A stretch of 64,000 bases of DNA from an uncultured Bacteroidota bacterium (lineage in GTDB: Bacteria; Bacteroidota; Bacteroidia; Chitinophagales; Saprospiraceae), in assembly GCA_937872515.1 (NCBI GenBank), contig CALMSX010000122.1:1-64000 (forward strand). The letters run 5' to 3'. The notes beneath the pieces were generated by a model. It saw nothing but the letters and a program-made list of their open reading frames with translations, ran no database searches and was not told the origin of the DNA. This document shows, piece after piece, positions 49,721 through 57,541 of this stretch (its first letter is position 1; each line of letters opens with the position of its first letter). Position numbers and translations under genes: made by a program.

Positions 49721-50956
49721 ATGAATTTGGTTGAATCTTTCTCAGAATTTAAAGCCGGTAAAAACATAGACCGGCCTACCATGGTCAGAGTATTGGAGGA
49801 CGTGTTCAGAACACTGATCAAAAAGAAATATGGATCGGATGACAATTTTGACGTAATCGTAAATACACAAAATGGTGACCTTGAAATGTGGCGTATCCGG
49901 TCTATTGTTCCGGATGGTGAGGTCACAGACGAAATGGGTCAAATCTCAGCTACCGAAGCCAAGGCTATCGATGCAGACTACGATGTTGGAGATGAGTGTT
50001 ACGAACAACTTACCTTAGAAGAGTTTGGCAGAAGATCCATTATGGCTGCAAGACAAACCCTGATCTCCAGAATTATGGACCTTGAAAAAGATGAGGTTTA
50101 TAAAAAGTATGTGGAGAGACTGGGTGAGATCGTTGTGGGTGAAGTAAGTCAGATCATGAAAAAAGAAGTTCTGATCCTGGACGATGCTACCGGCAATGAG
50201 CTGGTACTGCCAAGAACAGAAATGATCAAGGGCGATTTTGTGCGCAAGGGTGATATGATCCGTGCTGTGATCAAAAAAGTGGAAATGCGGAACAATGTGC
50301 CGCATATTATCATTTCCAGGACCGACAATCTTTTCCTTGAAAAACTACTTGAGCAGGAAGTACCAGAAATCGAAGATGGACTTATCACCATCAAACGAAT
50401 TGTGAGGCTTCCGGGTGAAAGAGCCAAGGTAGCTGTTGAGTCTTACGACGACAGGATTGACCCTGTTGGAGCCTGTGTGGGAATGAAAGGTAGCAGGATC
50501 CATGGCATCGTCAGAGAATTGAAGAATGAGAACATTGATATCATCAATTATACCACCAATACTTCTTTGTACATTCAAAGGGCATTGACACCTGCCAAGG
50601 TTTCTTCCATCAACCTGGATGACAACCAGAAGAGAGCAGCCGTGTTTTTGAAACCAGATCAGGTTTCACTTGCCATTGGTAAAGGAGGTTCTAACATCAA
50701 ACTGGCCGGAAAGCTGGTGGATTATGAAATTGATGTGTACAGAGACAGTGATGAAGCAGAAGTTGACGATGTTGAACTCGAAGAATTTTCTGATGAAATC
50801 GATGAGTGGATCATCACAGAGCTCAAAAATATCGGATGCGATACGGCCAGAAGCGTATTGAATCTGAGCAAAGAAGAATTGTTAAGAAGAACAGACTTAG
50901 AAGAAGAAACCATCGACGAAGTTCTCGGCATTTTGGCTGCAGAATTCGAAGATTAA
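49721..50956 (+). CDS. nusA: Transcription termination/antitermination factor NusA
   Basis: NusA binds RNA polymerase and RNA to modulate pausing, termination and antitermination. The 411-residue protein shows the N-terminal polymerase-binding domain (about 1-130), an S1 domain (about 135-205), and two KH domains (about 235-350). The KH part contains VGACVGMKGSRIHGIVREL and LAIGKGGSNIKLAGKL. A short acidic helix-hairpin-like tail (about 365-411) replaces the two acidic repeats of E. coli NusA, which is usual outside gammaproteobacteria. It is coupled between rimP and infB. Confidence 0.96.
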   Translation: MNLVESFSEFKAGKNIDRPTMVRVLEDVFRTLIKKKYGSDDNFDVIVNTQNGDLEMWRIRSIVPDGEVTDEMGQISATEAKAIDADYDVGDECYEQLTLEEFGRRSIMAARQTLISRIMDLEKDEVYKKYVERLGEIVVGEVSQIMKKEVLILDDATGNELVLPRTEMIKGDFVRKGDMIRAVIKKVEMRNNVPHIIISRTDNLFLEKLLEQEVPEIEDGLITIKRIVRLPGERAKVAVESYDDRIDPVGACVGMKGSRIHGIVRELKNENIDIINYTTNTSLYIQRALTPAKVSSINLDDNQKRAAVFLKPDQVSLAIGKGGSNIKLAGKLVDYEIDVYRDSDEAEVDDVELEEFSDEIDEWIITELKNIGCDTARSVLNLSKEELLRRTDLEEETIDEVLGILAAEFED

Positions 50957-50986
50957 GCAAAGACACTTTATTACTAAAACCAATAA

Positions 50987-53740
50987 ATGGGAGGAAATTT
51001 ATTTAAAATTGCCAAGGAATTCAATGTTGCAACGACAACGATCGTTGACTTTTTGATTTCCAAAGGCTTTTCCATTGAAAACAAACCGAACGCAAAGGTA
51101 TCAGACGAGATGTATGATGCCCTGGGCAAGGAATTTAAAGGGTCTGCCGATATCAAAGAAAAGGCAGATCAGATTCAGATTGGCACCAGTTTCAAAAAAG
51201 CGGAAGAAAAACCTGTATTTAAGCCAATCATTAAACCGATTGAAAAAGAGCCCGTCAAACCGGAGCCTGTTGCTGAAGAGCCAGTTAAACCAGCCCCTCC
51301 CGTGGTTGAAGAGGAAGTTGTTGAAGTTAAAGCTGAAACACCTAAGTTAAAGATCCTTGGTAAGATTGACCTTACTCCCAAACCCAAAAAAGCTGCACCC
51401 AAGGCCGAGCCGGCTCCTGTTGAAGAAATAAAAGAAAAAGCTCCTGAACCAGTGGCAGAAGAGCCAAAAGTAGAAGTGAAACCGGAACCGGAACAAGCAC
51501 CTGCCAAGGAAGCTGACGAGGTTGATGAATACCGCGCTACTACGCCTCAACTGGCGGGCTTAAAAATTTTGGGTAAAATTGATACCGATAAATTTGCCCC
51601 AAGTTCAAAAGGTAAAAAAGTAGCCGATAATAAAAAAGGTGCTGTACCTGCTAAAAAGGCTGGTGGAAAATCTGATGATAAAGCAGCCCCGGCACCAGCC
51701 ACAGGTGATGCTTCTGATGCCACCAAACGCAAACGCAAACGCAAAAAAATTACTGCCGACAACTTCAATAAAGACAATGCTGCGGCAGGTCGTCCAAAAA
51801 ATGATAAGGAAGAAGTAAAGGAAGTTTCAAAAAAAGAAATTGACGAAAAAATCAAGGCAACCCTTGCCCGACTCAATGTCACCGGCAAGAACAAACGCCA
51901 GAAAATAAGGAGAGACAGCCGGGAGGTGAAACGTGAAAAAGCAGAAATGCAAAACGTAGCCGATGGCGAACTGAAGCTTAAGTTAACCGAATTTGTCTCG
52001 GTATCAGAGTTGGCCAGCCTAATGGATGTTCCGGTAGCTGAGGTCATCACTACCTGTATGAATCTTGGGGTAATTGTATCTATCAACCAGCGTTTGGATG
52101 CAGAGGTCATCGAACTGGTAGCCAACGAATATGGCCACGAAATAGAATTTACCACAGCCGAATCCATCACTGACGAAGAAAAAGACGAGGTTGACGATCC
52201 AAACGATTTGGAACCACGGGCACCCATTGTCACTGTGATGGGTCACGTTGACCACGGTAAGACATCCTTACTTGACCACATCAGGTCTGCCAATGTTGCC
52301 AGTGGTGAAGCCGGGGGTATTACCCAACACGTGGGTGCCTACGAAGTAATGGTAAATGGTAAAAAAATAACTTTCCTGGATACACCGGGTCACGAAGCCT
52401 TTACTGCCATGAGAGCCAGGGGTGCCAAGATCACAGACGTAGTTATCATTGTGGTAGCAGCGGATGATCACATCATGCCCCAGACCAAGGAAGCCATAAG
52501 TCACGCAATGGCTGCCGGTGTGCCAATTATATTTGCCATCAACAAGATTGATAAAGACGGAGCAGATCCTGAAAGGATAAAACAAGAACTTGCTGCTATG
52601 AACTTCCTTGTAGAAGATTGGGGTGGCCCATATCAATCACAGGATATTTCTGCCAAAAAAGGACAAAATGTAGATAAACTTTTGGAGAAGGTTCTTCTTC
52701 AGGCAGAAATGCTTGAACTTAAGGCCAATCCAAAACGACCAGCTTTGGGCGCTGTAATTGAAGCTTCGCTCGATAAGGGAAGGGGTTACGTAACTAAAAT
52801 TTTGATCCAAAACGGTACATTGAACATTGGCGACCCTGTTGTTGCAGGTGCTTATTCTGGCAAAATCAAAGCCATGTTTAATGAAAAAGGTAAAAAGTTA
52901 AAAACAGCCGGTCCATCTACACCTGTATTGGTTTTGGGATTGAGCGGTGCTCCTCAGGCTGGTGAAAAATTCAGAGAAACTGAAAACGAACAGGATGCAA
53001 GGCAAATCGCAGCCAAACGAGCACAGATAGAGCGAGAACAATTTAATAGAGCCTCAAAACGAATTTCACTCGATGAAATTGGTAGGAGGTTGGCATTGGG
53101 TACCTTCAAAGAACTCAACCTCATTGTGAAAGGTGACGTGGATGGTTCGATCGAAGCGTTGACAGACTCCCTGATCAAACTATCAGTAGAGACCATCGCC
53201 GTAAGGGTGATCCACAAGGCGGTAGGCCAGATTTCAGAATCGGATGTACTCCTGGCTTCTGCTTCAGATGCCATCATCATTGGTTTCCAGGTACGACCCT
53301 CTTCCAATGCCCGTCAGTTGGCTGAAAAAGAAGGGGTACAGATCAAGACCTATTCTATCATTTATGAAGCCATCGATGAAGTCAAGATGGCGATGGAAGG
53401 CTTGTTGGAACCAACCAAAGAAGAAAAAATTGTATCACAGGTCCAGGTGCGCGAGGTTTACAAAATCAGTAAGCTGGGTACCATTGCAGGTTGTTACGTC
53501 ATGGAAGGTAAAATCACCAGGGGCAATCACATTCGGGTTATCAGGGATGGCATCGTAGTATTCCCAACAAGAGAAGGTGCACATGGTGAAATCGATTCAT
53601 TGAAACGATTTAAAGACGACGCCAAAGAGGTAAAAGCCGGCTTGGAATGTGGTATTTCTATTAAAAACTTCAATGACATCCAGATGGGTGACACCATTGA
53701 GGCTTATGAAATCATAGAAATCAAACAAAAGCTTAAATAA
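50987..53740 (+). CDS. infB: Translation initiation factor IF-2
   Basis: IF-2 is the GTPase that brings initiator tRNA to the ribosome. The 917 residues begin with an IF2_N domain (about 1-60). A low-complexity Lys/Glu/Pro/Ala linker (about 65-270) and a second IF2_N-like part (about 320-390) follow. The GTPase domain begins near residue 415, with G1 GHVDHGKT, G3 DTPGHEAF and G4 NKID. Domains II, III and IV fill the rest, up to [13 protein letters not shown]. The long linker is typical of Bacteroidota IF-2. It follows nusA by 30 bases. Confidence 0.97.
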   Translation: MGGNLFKIAKEFNVATTTIVDFLISKGFSIENKPNAKVSDEMYDALGKEFKGSADIKEKADQIQIGTSFKKAEEKPVFKPIIKPIEKEPVKPEPVAEEPVKPAPPVVEEEVVEVKAETPKLKILGKIDLTPKPKKAAPKAEPAPVEEIKEKAPEPVAEEPKVEVKPEPEQAPAKEADEVDEYRATTPQLAGLKILGKIDTDKFAPSSKGKKVADNKKGAVPAKKAGGKSDDKAAPAPATGDASDATKRKRKRKKITADNFNKDNAAAGRPKNDKEEVKEVSKKEIDEKIKATLARLNVTGKNKRQKIRRDSREVKREKAEMQNVADGELKLKLTEFVSVSELASLMDVPVAEVITTCMNLGVIVSINQRLDAEVIELVANEYGHEIEFTTAESITDEEKDEVDDPNDLEPRAPIVTVMGHVDHGKTSLLDHIRSANVASGEAGGITQHVGAYEVMVNGKKITFLDTPGHEAFTAMRARGAKITDVVIIVVAADDHIMPQTKEAISHAMAAGVPIIFAINKIDKDGADPERIKQELAAMNFLVEDWGGPYQSQDISAKKGQNVDKLLEKVLLQAEMLELKANPKRPALGAVIEASLDKGRGYVTKILIQNGTLNIGDPVVAGAYSGKIKAMFNEKGKKLKTAGPSTPVLVLGLSGAPQAGEKFRETENEQDARQIAAKRAQIEREQFNRASKRISLDEIGRRLALGTFKELNLIVKGDVDGSIEALTDSLIKLSVETIAVRVIHKAVGQISESDVLLASASDAIIIGFQVRPSSNARQLAEKEGVQIKTYSIIYEAIDEVKMAMEGLLEPTKEEKIVSQVQVREVYKISKLGTIAGCYVMEGKITRGNHIRVIRDGIVVFPTREGAHGEIDSLKRFKDDAKEVKAGLECGISIKNFNDIQMGDTIEAYEIIEIKQKLK

Positions 53741-53754
53741 GCTTTAGTCCGGGG

Positions 53755-54543
53755 GTGGAATTTTTGTCTTTAAAAGACCTGCTCGAGACAAAGTACCAAC
53801 AGTACCACAACAATGGTTTTATTGATAAAGACCCCATTTCGGTCCCTCACCGGTATAGCCGTAAACAGGATATTGAAATAGTTGCCTTTATAACGGCTAC
53901 CATTTCCTGGGGCAATCGCACCTCCATTATTAAAAATGCCGATGCTCTTTTTAGCAAAATGGGCTCAAGTCCCTACGACTTTGTGCTAAACCATGGCACA
54001 AAAGACCTTAAAACTTTGGATAATTGGGTGCACCGTACCTTTCAAACAGCCGATTTATTGGGTTTTATCCATTTTTTGCAGCGACATTATCAAAATTTCG
54101 ACTCCCTCGAAGAGGCTTTTGTGGGCAACCAACCGTTTCGGTCGGTGGCAGATTCACTCACTTTTTTATCAGATTATATGTTTTCGGCAAACGAAACGAT
54201 CCTGGAGCGCACACGAAAGCATGTGGGCAATCCTCAAAGGGGTTCTGCGTGTAAACGGCTAAACATGTTTTTGAGATGGATGGTGAGGCCCGGCGATGGT
54301 GGTGTAGATTTTGGGTTGTGGAAAAAAATACCCCTAAAAAGCCTGATGATGCCCCTCGATGTGCATGTAGATAGGGTGGCCAGAAGTCTGGGAATGTTGC
54401 AAAGAAAACAGAGTGATTGGAAAAGTGTAGAAGAATTGACGACTTTTTGTCGTCTTTTGGATGCTGAAGATCCCGTTAAATACGACTATGCCTTATTCGG
54501 CATGGGTATTGAGCAAAAAAAAATCAGCCCTGTTATTCTTTAA
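53755..54543 (+). CDS. TIGR02757 family protein (DUF2400)
   Basis: A 262-residue protein of a conserved Bacteroidota family known as TIGR02757, without assigned function. Family-like stretches are DPISVPHRYSRKQDIEIVAFITATISWGNR near the N-terminus and LDVHVDRVARSLGML near residue 200. YDYALFGMGIE lies at the C-terminus. Its helical plan recalls HhH-GPD DNA glycosylases, but no catalytic residue can be claimed. The start is GTG at 53755, 14 bases after infB; a TTG three codons later is possible. Its last codons contain one arm of a hairpin that terminates transcription on the other strand. Confidence 0.85.
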   Translation: MEFLSLKDLLETKYQQYHNNGFIDKDPISVPHRYSRKQDIEIVAFITATISWGNRTSIIKNADALFSKMGSSPYDFVLNHGTKDLKTLDNWVHRTFQTADLLGFIHFLQRHYQNFDSLEEAFVGNQPFRSVADSLTFLSDYMFSANETILERTRKHVGNPQRGSACKRLNMFLRWMVRPGDGGVDFGLWKKIPLKSLMMPLDVHVDRVARSLGMLQRKQSDWKSVEELTTFCRLLDAEDPVKYDYALFGMGIEQKKISPVIL

Positions 54544-54557
54544 TAGCAAGGCTGATT
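54513..54557 (-). terminator. Minus-strand intrinsic terminator embedded in the 3' end of the TIGR02757 gene
   Basis: AATCAGCC (54522-54529) and GGCTGATT (54550-54557) form an 8-bp stem with further inner pairing. On the minus strand it runs into a stretch of nine T. The plus side lacks a T-run. It serves as a second stop for minus-strand transcription coming from the small-ORF region. Confidence 0.7.
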
Positions 54558-54603
54558 CTAAAACTTAAAAGCACAATATTATATCTTGAGTTAACTTACT
54601 TTC

Positions 54604-54645
54604 TTAAAAAAATAACCCACAACTACTTTAAGGATGTGGGTTATT
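54604..54645 (-). terminator. Intrinsic terminator of the 44-codon ORF transcript
   Basis: AATAACCCACA and TGTGGGTTATT form a perfect 11-bp stem with a 13-base loop. On the minus strand the stem runs into a T7 stretch. It starts 78 bases after the stop of the small ORF at 54723. Confidence 0.85.
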
Positions 54646-54722
54646 AAAAACTTACACTTACAGCACAATATATTAATAGTCAATATATTATTCGTTTCTA
54701 ATAACCTCTTTTCTGAGGTTTA

Positions 54723-54857
54723 TTATAGGCCTGAACCTTCTTCATCTCCTACCCAGTCCATATATTGAGACTGACTGCTCTGAGGCATGTTGTTGAATTC
54801 ACTAGAAGAAGAAATAAGGCCAAGCGCCATCAAAAGTCCAATTACATAAGCTACCAT
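54723..54857 (-). CDS. Small exported or membrane peptide, 44 aa, unknown
   Basis: A short ORF on the minus strand (ATG at 54857, TAA at 54723-54725). The N-terminal half is hydrophobic (MVAYVIGLLMALGLISSSS) and could be a signal or membrane segment, although it lacks the usual basic residues at the very start. The second half is polar and acidic: NNMPQSSQSQYMDW, then VGDEEGSGL. I do not recognise it. Support for a real gene comes from its surroundings: a -33/-7 promoter ends about 37 bases upstream, and a strong intrinsic terminator follows, giving a transcript of about 285 bases. It is divergent from a TPR-like gene. It could be a peptide precursor; that is inference. Confidence 0.6.
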   Translation of the reverse strand: MVAYVIGLLMALGLISSSSEFNNMPQSSQSQYMDWVGDEEGSGL

Positions 54858-54893
54858 TTTGAAAAAATTTAATTTGAGTTATAAAATCTATTG

Positions 54894-54921
54894 CAAAATT
54901 ATTGCCAGATTATCACTCAAA
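54894..54921 (-). promoter_or_regulatory. Promoter of the 44-codon ORF (TTTG, 16 bases, TAATTTTG)
   Basis: The minus strand reads TTTTTTG, then 16 bases after it TAATTTTG (54894-54901). This matches the promoter pattern of the Uma2-family gene at the same spacing. Predicted start near 54887, leader about 30 bases. Confidence 0.6.
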
Positions 54922-54935
54922 AAATGACAGTTTAC

Positions 54936-54968
54936 TAATTGGAATTGAGTCTAAAATAGACCAATTAA
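54936..54968. other. Imperfect inverted repeat upstream of the small-peptide promoter
   Basis: TAATTGG and CCAATTA flank an inner GTCTA-AAA-TAGAC hairpin. It lies 15 bases beyond the -33 element of the peptide promoter, a position suited to a regulator site, but no protein can be linked to it. Confidence 0.4.
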
Positions 54969-54970
54969 TT

Positions 54971-55013
54971 GCTATTAATCACCTCAATATCTTCATAATG
55001 AGGTGATTATAGC
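54971..55013. other. Long stable inverted repeat (15-bp stem, one bulge) in the small-ORF region
   Basis: GCTAT(T)AATCACCTCA pairs with TGAGGTGATTATAGC across a 12-base loop, with a single bulged T. Neither strand has a T-run after it, so it is not a normal intrinsic terminator. It lies between the two small ORFs and could be an RNA processing site, an operator or a structured RNA. Confidence 0.6.
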
Positions 55014-55062
55014 AAGTAGATTTGAAATAGTATTCTAAGTTTTCAATGCAAACTACTTAGGA

Positions 55063-55182
55063 TTACGGCATAAACCATAATAAAAATAGAATACACAGAT
55101 ATCCTGTTAAATCTTTATCCCGCCTTTTGTCATCATCTAGTTTATAAGAACTGCTAATGGAGCACACTTGGTATTCCTCCAT
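55063..55182 (-). CDS. Possible small membrane peptide, 39 aa, unknown
   Basis: A very short ORF (ATG at 55182, TAA at 55063-55065). The first half is charged (SSYKLDDDKRRDKD) and the end is hydrophobic (GYLCILFLLWFMP), as in a tail-anchored peptide. A perfect -7 box, TATCTTTG, lies 13 bases before the ATG, which is the main support. An ORF of this size can arise by chance in AT-rich DNA, and the product is unrecognised. An 8-bp imperfect inverted repeat (55033-55062) abuts the stop. It lies on the same strand as the 44-codon ORF, about 205 bases upstream of it. Confidence 0.35.
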   Translation of the reverse strand: MEEYQVCSISSSYKLDDDKRRDKDLTGYLCILFLLWFMP

Positions 55183-55195
55183 TTCTTTCACATGA

Positions 55196-55203
55196 CAAAG
55201 ATA
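55196..55203 (-). promoter_or_regulatory. -7 box TATCTTTG before the 39-codon ORF
   Basis: The reverse complement is a perfect TAnnTTTG box with start predicted near 55189. No TTTG is found at -33 distance. Confidence 0.45.
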
Positions 55204-55257
55204 TGTCCGCGTCAATGATTAAAAAATGCCATTTATCAGATTAAAATTATATTAAAA

Positions 55258-55286
55258 TTTGGCCTGAAAATTGCATTATAAATTTG
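55258..55286 (+). promoter_or_regulatory. Promoter of the TPR-like gene (TTTG, 17 bases, TAAATTTG)
   Basis: TTTG (55258-55261) and TAAATTTG (55279-55286) are separated by 17 bases, a full Bacteroidota promoter. The predicted start near 55293 gives a leader of about 75 bases, which contains a 10-codon ORF. Confidence 0.7.
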
Positions 55287-55338
55287 TAATATTCACTAAA
55301 TCAATATTATAGTATGTGTGAAATTCAAAATTATTTTC

Positions 55339-55371
55339 ATGATTGATTTAATAAAATTGGAATTTTTATGA
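55339..55371 (+). other. 10-codon upstream ORF overlapping the TPR-like gene start
   Basis: ATG at 55339 begins MIDLIKLEFL, and its TGA (55369-55371) overlaps the ATG of the next gene as ATGA. Such overlaps often couple translation. At this length chance occurrence is quite possible. Confidence 0.25.
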
Positions 55372-56891
55372 AAACTCTACTTCCATTAGCGCAATTTTTG
55401 GTCCAAAACTTAAAAAAAGCCGATCTTTTATGGATAAAAAATTTTTTGACACCGGAAGAAACCCTTCTTTTTGAAAAAATCCTGGTAGCAAAGTACCAAA
55501 CGGATATTCAAGCGGCTCAAGAAGTATTCAATATAAAATCCAATACCCCCAGATACCAGAAAATAAAAAAGCAGCTCTCAGATAAGTTGTATAATTCACT
55601 TCTATTCATAACCCCCTCTGTAAAAGGAGTGCCAAAAGAATATGATGAATTTGTGGAATTGCATAAAACAGGGGCTGTATTAAATGTCATTGGGTATTTT
55701 TCAAGGAGGGATTTGTACATGCCTTTGATTAACCAATCTTTTAACATTGCCTATAAATACTTTTTTCACAATGAAGTGCTTTTTATGGCAAACATTCTGA
55801 GGCTCTACTATGGAATGACAGAGCCGAATGTATCAAAATGTAAATATTATACTCAAATTTATGCCGATACAATTGATTATCTGCATTGGGAGAACAAATC
55901 AACATTGTATTACGAATCCATCAATTTGCAGTTTGGAAAAAATAAAAAAGTGAATAAAGAAATGATGGTGATAGAAATTGAAGAGTATTTAAAAGAACTA
56001 CATCCATTTGAGAATAAAATCAGATCATTTAAATTTCACCGGAATTATTACAATCTAAACATGGTATTTCACCACATTCAAAATCAATACCATGAAGTTA
56101 TAGAATATTGCGATAAACTATTGGATTACATTGAAACCATTGGCTTTCCTTCCATTGTAATAAAAAGAAACACCATCAGACAAAAAGCGGAGCACTTGGT
56201 ATTGCTCAACAACTTTGATGAAGCACTCGTGGAGGTGGAAAAAATTTTGAGCTTAGAAACGGAAGGCACCTCAACCTGGATCAATGCTCAAAAAATGCTA
56301 TTGCTAATCTATATGAATAAGCGAGAATATTTAAAGGCAGATCAAATTACTACTGAATTGCTAGCCAATCAAAATTATACTAAGGCAGTTAGTGCTTATA
56401 AGAGACAAATCGCCCTGATTGGTGTTTATCTATATATTTTTAGACTCATGCACATCATACCTGGCTATCAACAAGACCAGAAATCGCAAGTCAAAAAATA
56501 CATGAATGAGTATCCGGAGTTCAGTAGAGATAAATCCTCTATGAACATTCCCATAATCATTGCCCAATTGCTTGAAGCCATCGTGCTGAAAAGAGAAGGG
56601 GAAGTTATTGATAGAATTGACGCCCTCAAAAAATATTCAAGCCGATATATTACAAAAAGTGATAGCATTCGAAGTAACTGCTTTATCAATATGCTGCTGG
56701 AAGTGGTGCGCAACAATTATCATATAGTTGCCATTGAGCGACATGCTAAAAAATACTATGCTAAATTATTGGCAAACCCAAAATTAACTTCTGATGAAGC
56801 AGCGGAAGTAGAATTTATTCCATACGAACATTTGTGGGAGATCATCATGAACTTCATGAAGCATAGGAGAAATCAAGATAATAGGTGGTAA
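55368..56891 (+). CDS. TPR-like helical repeat protein, unknown
   Basis: A 507-residue, almost entirely alpha-helical cytoplasmic protein without signal peptide or membrane segment. Residues about 240-400 show helix pairs in the style of tetratricopeptide repeats (HEVIEYCDKLLDYIE, FDEALVEVEKILSLE, YLKADQITTELLAN). The N-terminal 80 residues (SNTPRYQKIKKQLSDKLYNSLLF) form another helical part without a clear DNA-binding motif. The gene is richer in A+T, and in Lys, Asn and Ile, than its neighbours, which hints at a different origin. It has its own promoter and stands alone, divergent from two small ORFs. I do not recognise the family; a regulatory or scaffold role is plausible for TPR proteins. 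Confidence 0.75.
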   Translation: MKTLLPLAQFLVQNLKKADLLWIKNFLTPEETLLFEKILVAKYQTDIQAAQEVFNIKSNTPRYQKIKKQLSDKLYNSLLFITPSVKGVPKEYDEFVELHKTGAVLNVIGYFSRRDLYMPLINQSFNIAYKYFFHNEVLFMANILRLYYGMTEPNVSKCKYYTQIYADTIDYLHWENKSTLYYESINLQFGKNKKVNKEMMVIEIEEYLKELHPFENKIRSFKFHRNYYNLNMVFHHIQNQYHEVIEYCDKLLDYIETIGFPSIVIKRNTIRQKAEHLVLLNNFDEALVEVEKILSLETEGTSTWINAQKMLLLIYMNKREYLKADQITTELLANQNYTKAVSAYKRQIALIGVYLYIFRLMHIIPGYQQDQKSQVKKYMNEYPEFSRDKSSMNIPIIIAQLLEAIVLKREGEVIDRIDALKKYSSRYITKSDSIRSNCFINMLLEVVRNNYHIVAIERHAKKYYAKLLANPKLTSDEAAEVEFIPYEHLWEIIMNFMKHRRNQDNRW

Positions 56892-56907
56892 TTTTTATTA
56901 CAACAAT

Positions 56908-57540
56908 TTAGTAATTTAGCAATTCATCCAGCCTTTCATAAAACTGGCCGGCATGATAACCATCGGCTAAGGCATGGTGCAGGTGGATGGAAACAGGCAG
57001 GAAATATCGGCCATTTTTTTCCATCAATTTGCCAACAGAAATTTTTGGTACACTACCCGGATTTTTGATCACGCCGGCATGACTCAAATGGGTAAAGGCT
57101 ACCCAGGGCAAGGCTGAAAAATGAACTACATCTGGTCTATTGGCAGCATCACTCAGACACAAGCCCTGCTTTTGCTGCACCGCCTTCATTTCTTCTGTAG
57201 CAACTTGGACAAACTGTTCAAAATTTTCATAATAAGGCATGAAAGAAAAACCAAAGGTATGATCGGCCCTGCCCACCGTTGGCGATACATGGATGGTGTC
57301 ATAAATTCTTACCCTGTCTTCCTCTATTCTATACTTTAGGTTTTCTACTGAGTTGACCGCTACCAGGCATTTGTGCAGATAGTAAAGAAAAAATGAGGAC
57401 CCATGCCTTTTACAATTTTGCAAGGCACCACCGCATTCCACCTCCGCCACCAGTCCAAAAAAAGGCTGGTCCATGGCACTGAAAAAATGGAAGTGCTCTT
57501 TTCTGTTCCATTGCTCTATATTCAGATACTTTGCCGACAT
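56908..57540 (-). CDS. Chloramphenicol acetyltransferase-like (CAT, type A) acyltransferase
   Basis: A 210-residue protein of the CAT family, homotrimeric enzymes that transfer acetyl groups from acetyl-CoA. The N-terminus (IEQWNRKEHFHFF) and the catalytic HHALADG (H188-G194, with H189 the likely catalytic base) are clear. PWVAFTHL near residue 150 and LPVSIHLHHALADGYH also match. Chromosomal CAT-like proteins in environmental bacteria often act on other substrates, so chloramphenicol resistance should not be assumed. It follows the HAD gene by one base on the same strand, so the two form an operon. Confidence 0.87.
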   Translation of the reverse strand: MSAKYLNIEQWNRKEHFHFFSAMDQPFFGLVAEVECGGALQNCKRHGSSFFLYYLHKCLVAVNSVENLKYRIEEDRVRIYDTIHVSPTVGRADHTFGFSFMPYYENFEQFVQVATEEMKAVQQKQGLCLSDAANRPDVVHFSALPWVAFTHLSHAGVIKNPGSVPKISVGKLMEKNGRYFLPVSIHLHHALADGYHAGQFYERLDELLNY

Positions 57541-57541
57541 T

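Noticed and set aside
51547-52233. 228-codon Ser-rich frame antisense to infB
   Set aside because: The Ser/Phe-rich composition is the mirror of the Lys/Glu-rich IF-2 linker. No start context or family motif was seen.
53727-53744. Palindrome AAAGCTTA/TAAGCTTT over the infB stop as a terminator
   Set aside because: The loop would be 2 bases, there is no T-run, and the TIGR02757 gene starts 14 bases after infB, so termination here is unlikely.
54665-54690. Direct repeat of CAATATATTA as an attachment site flanking the islet
   Set aside because: The two copies are only about 14 bases apart, AT-only sequences repeat easily by chance, and no copy bounds the other side of the islet. No integrase is present.
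56908-57540. Antibiotic-resistance gene (chloramphenicol)
   Set aside because: The CAT fold and catalytic motif are present, but the gene sits in a normal chromosomal operon with no mobile element. Family members outside mobile DNA often have other substrates.
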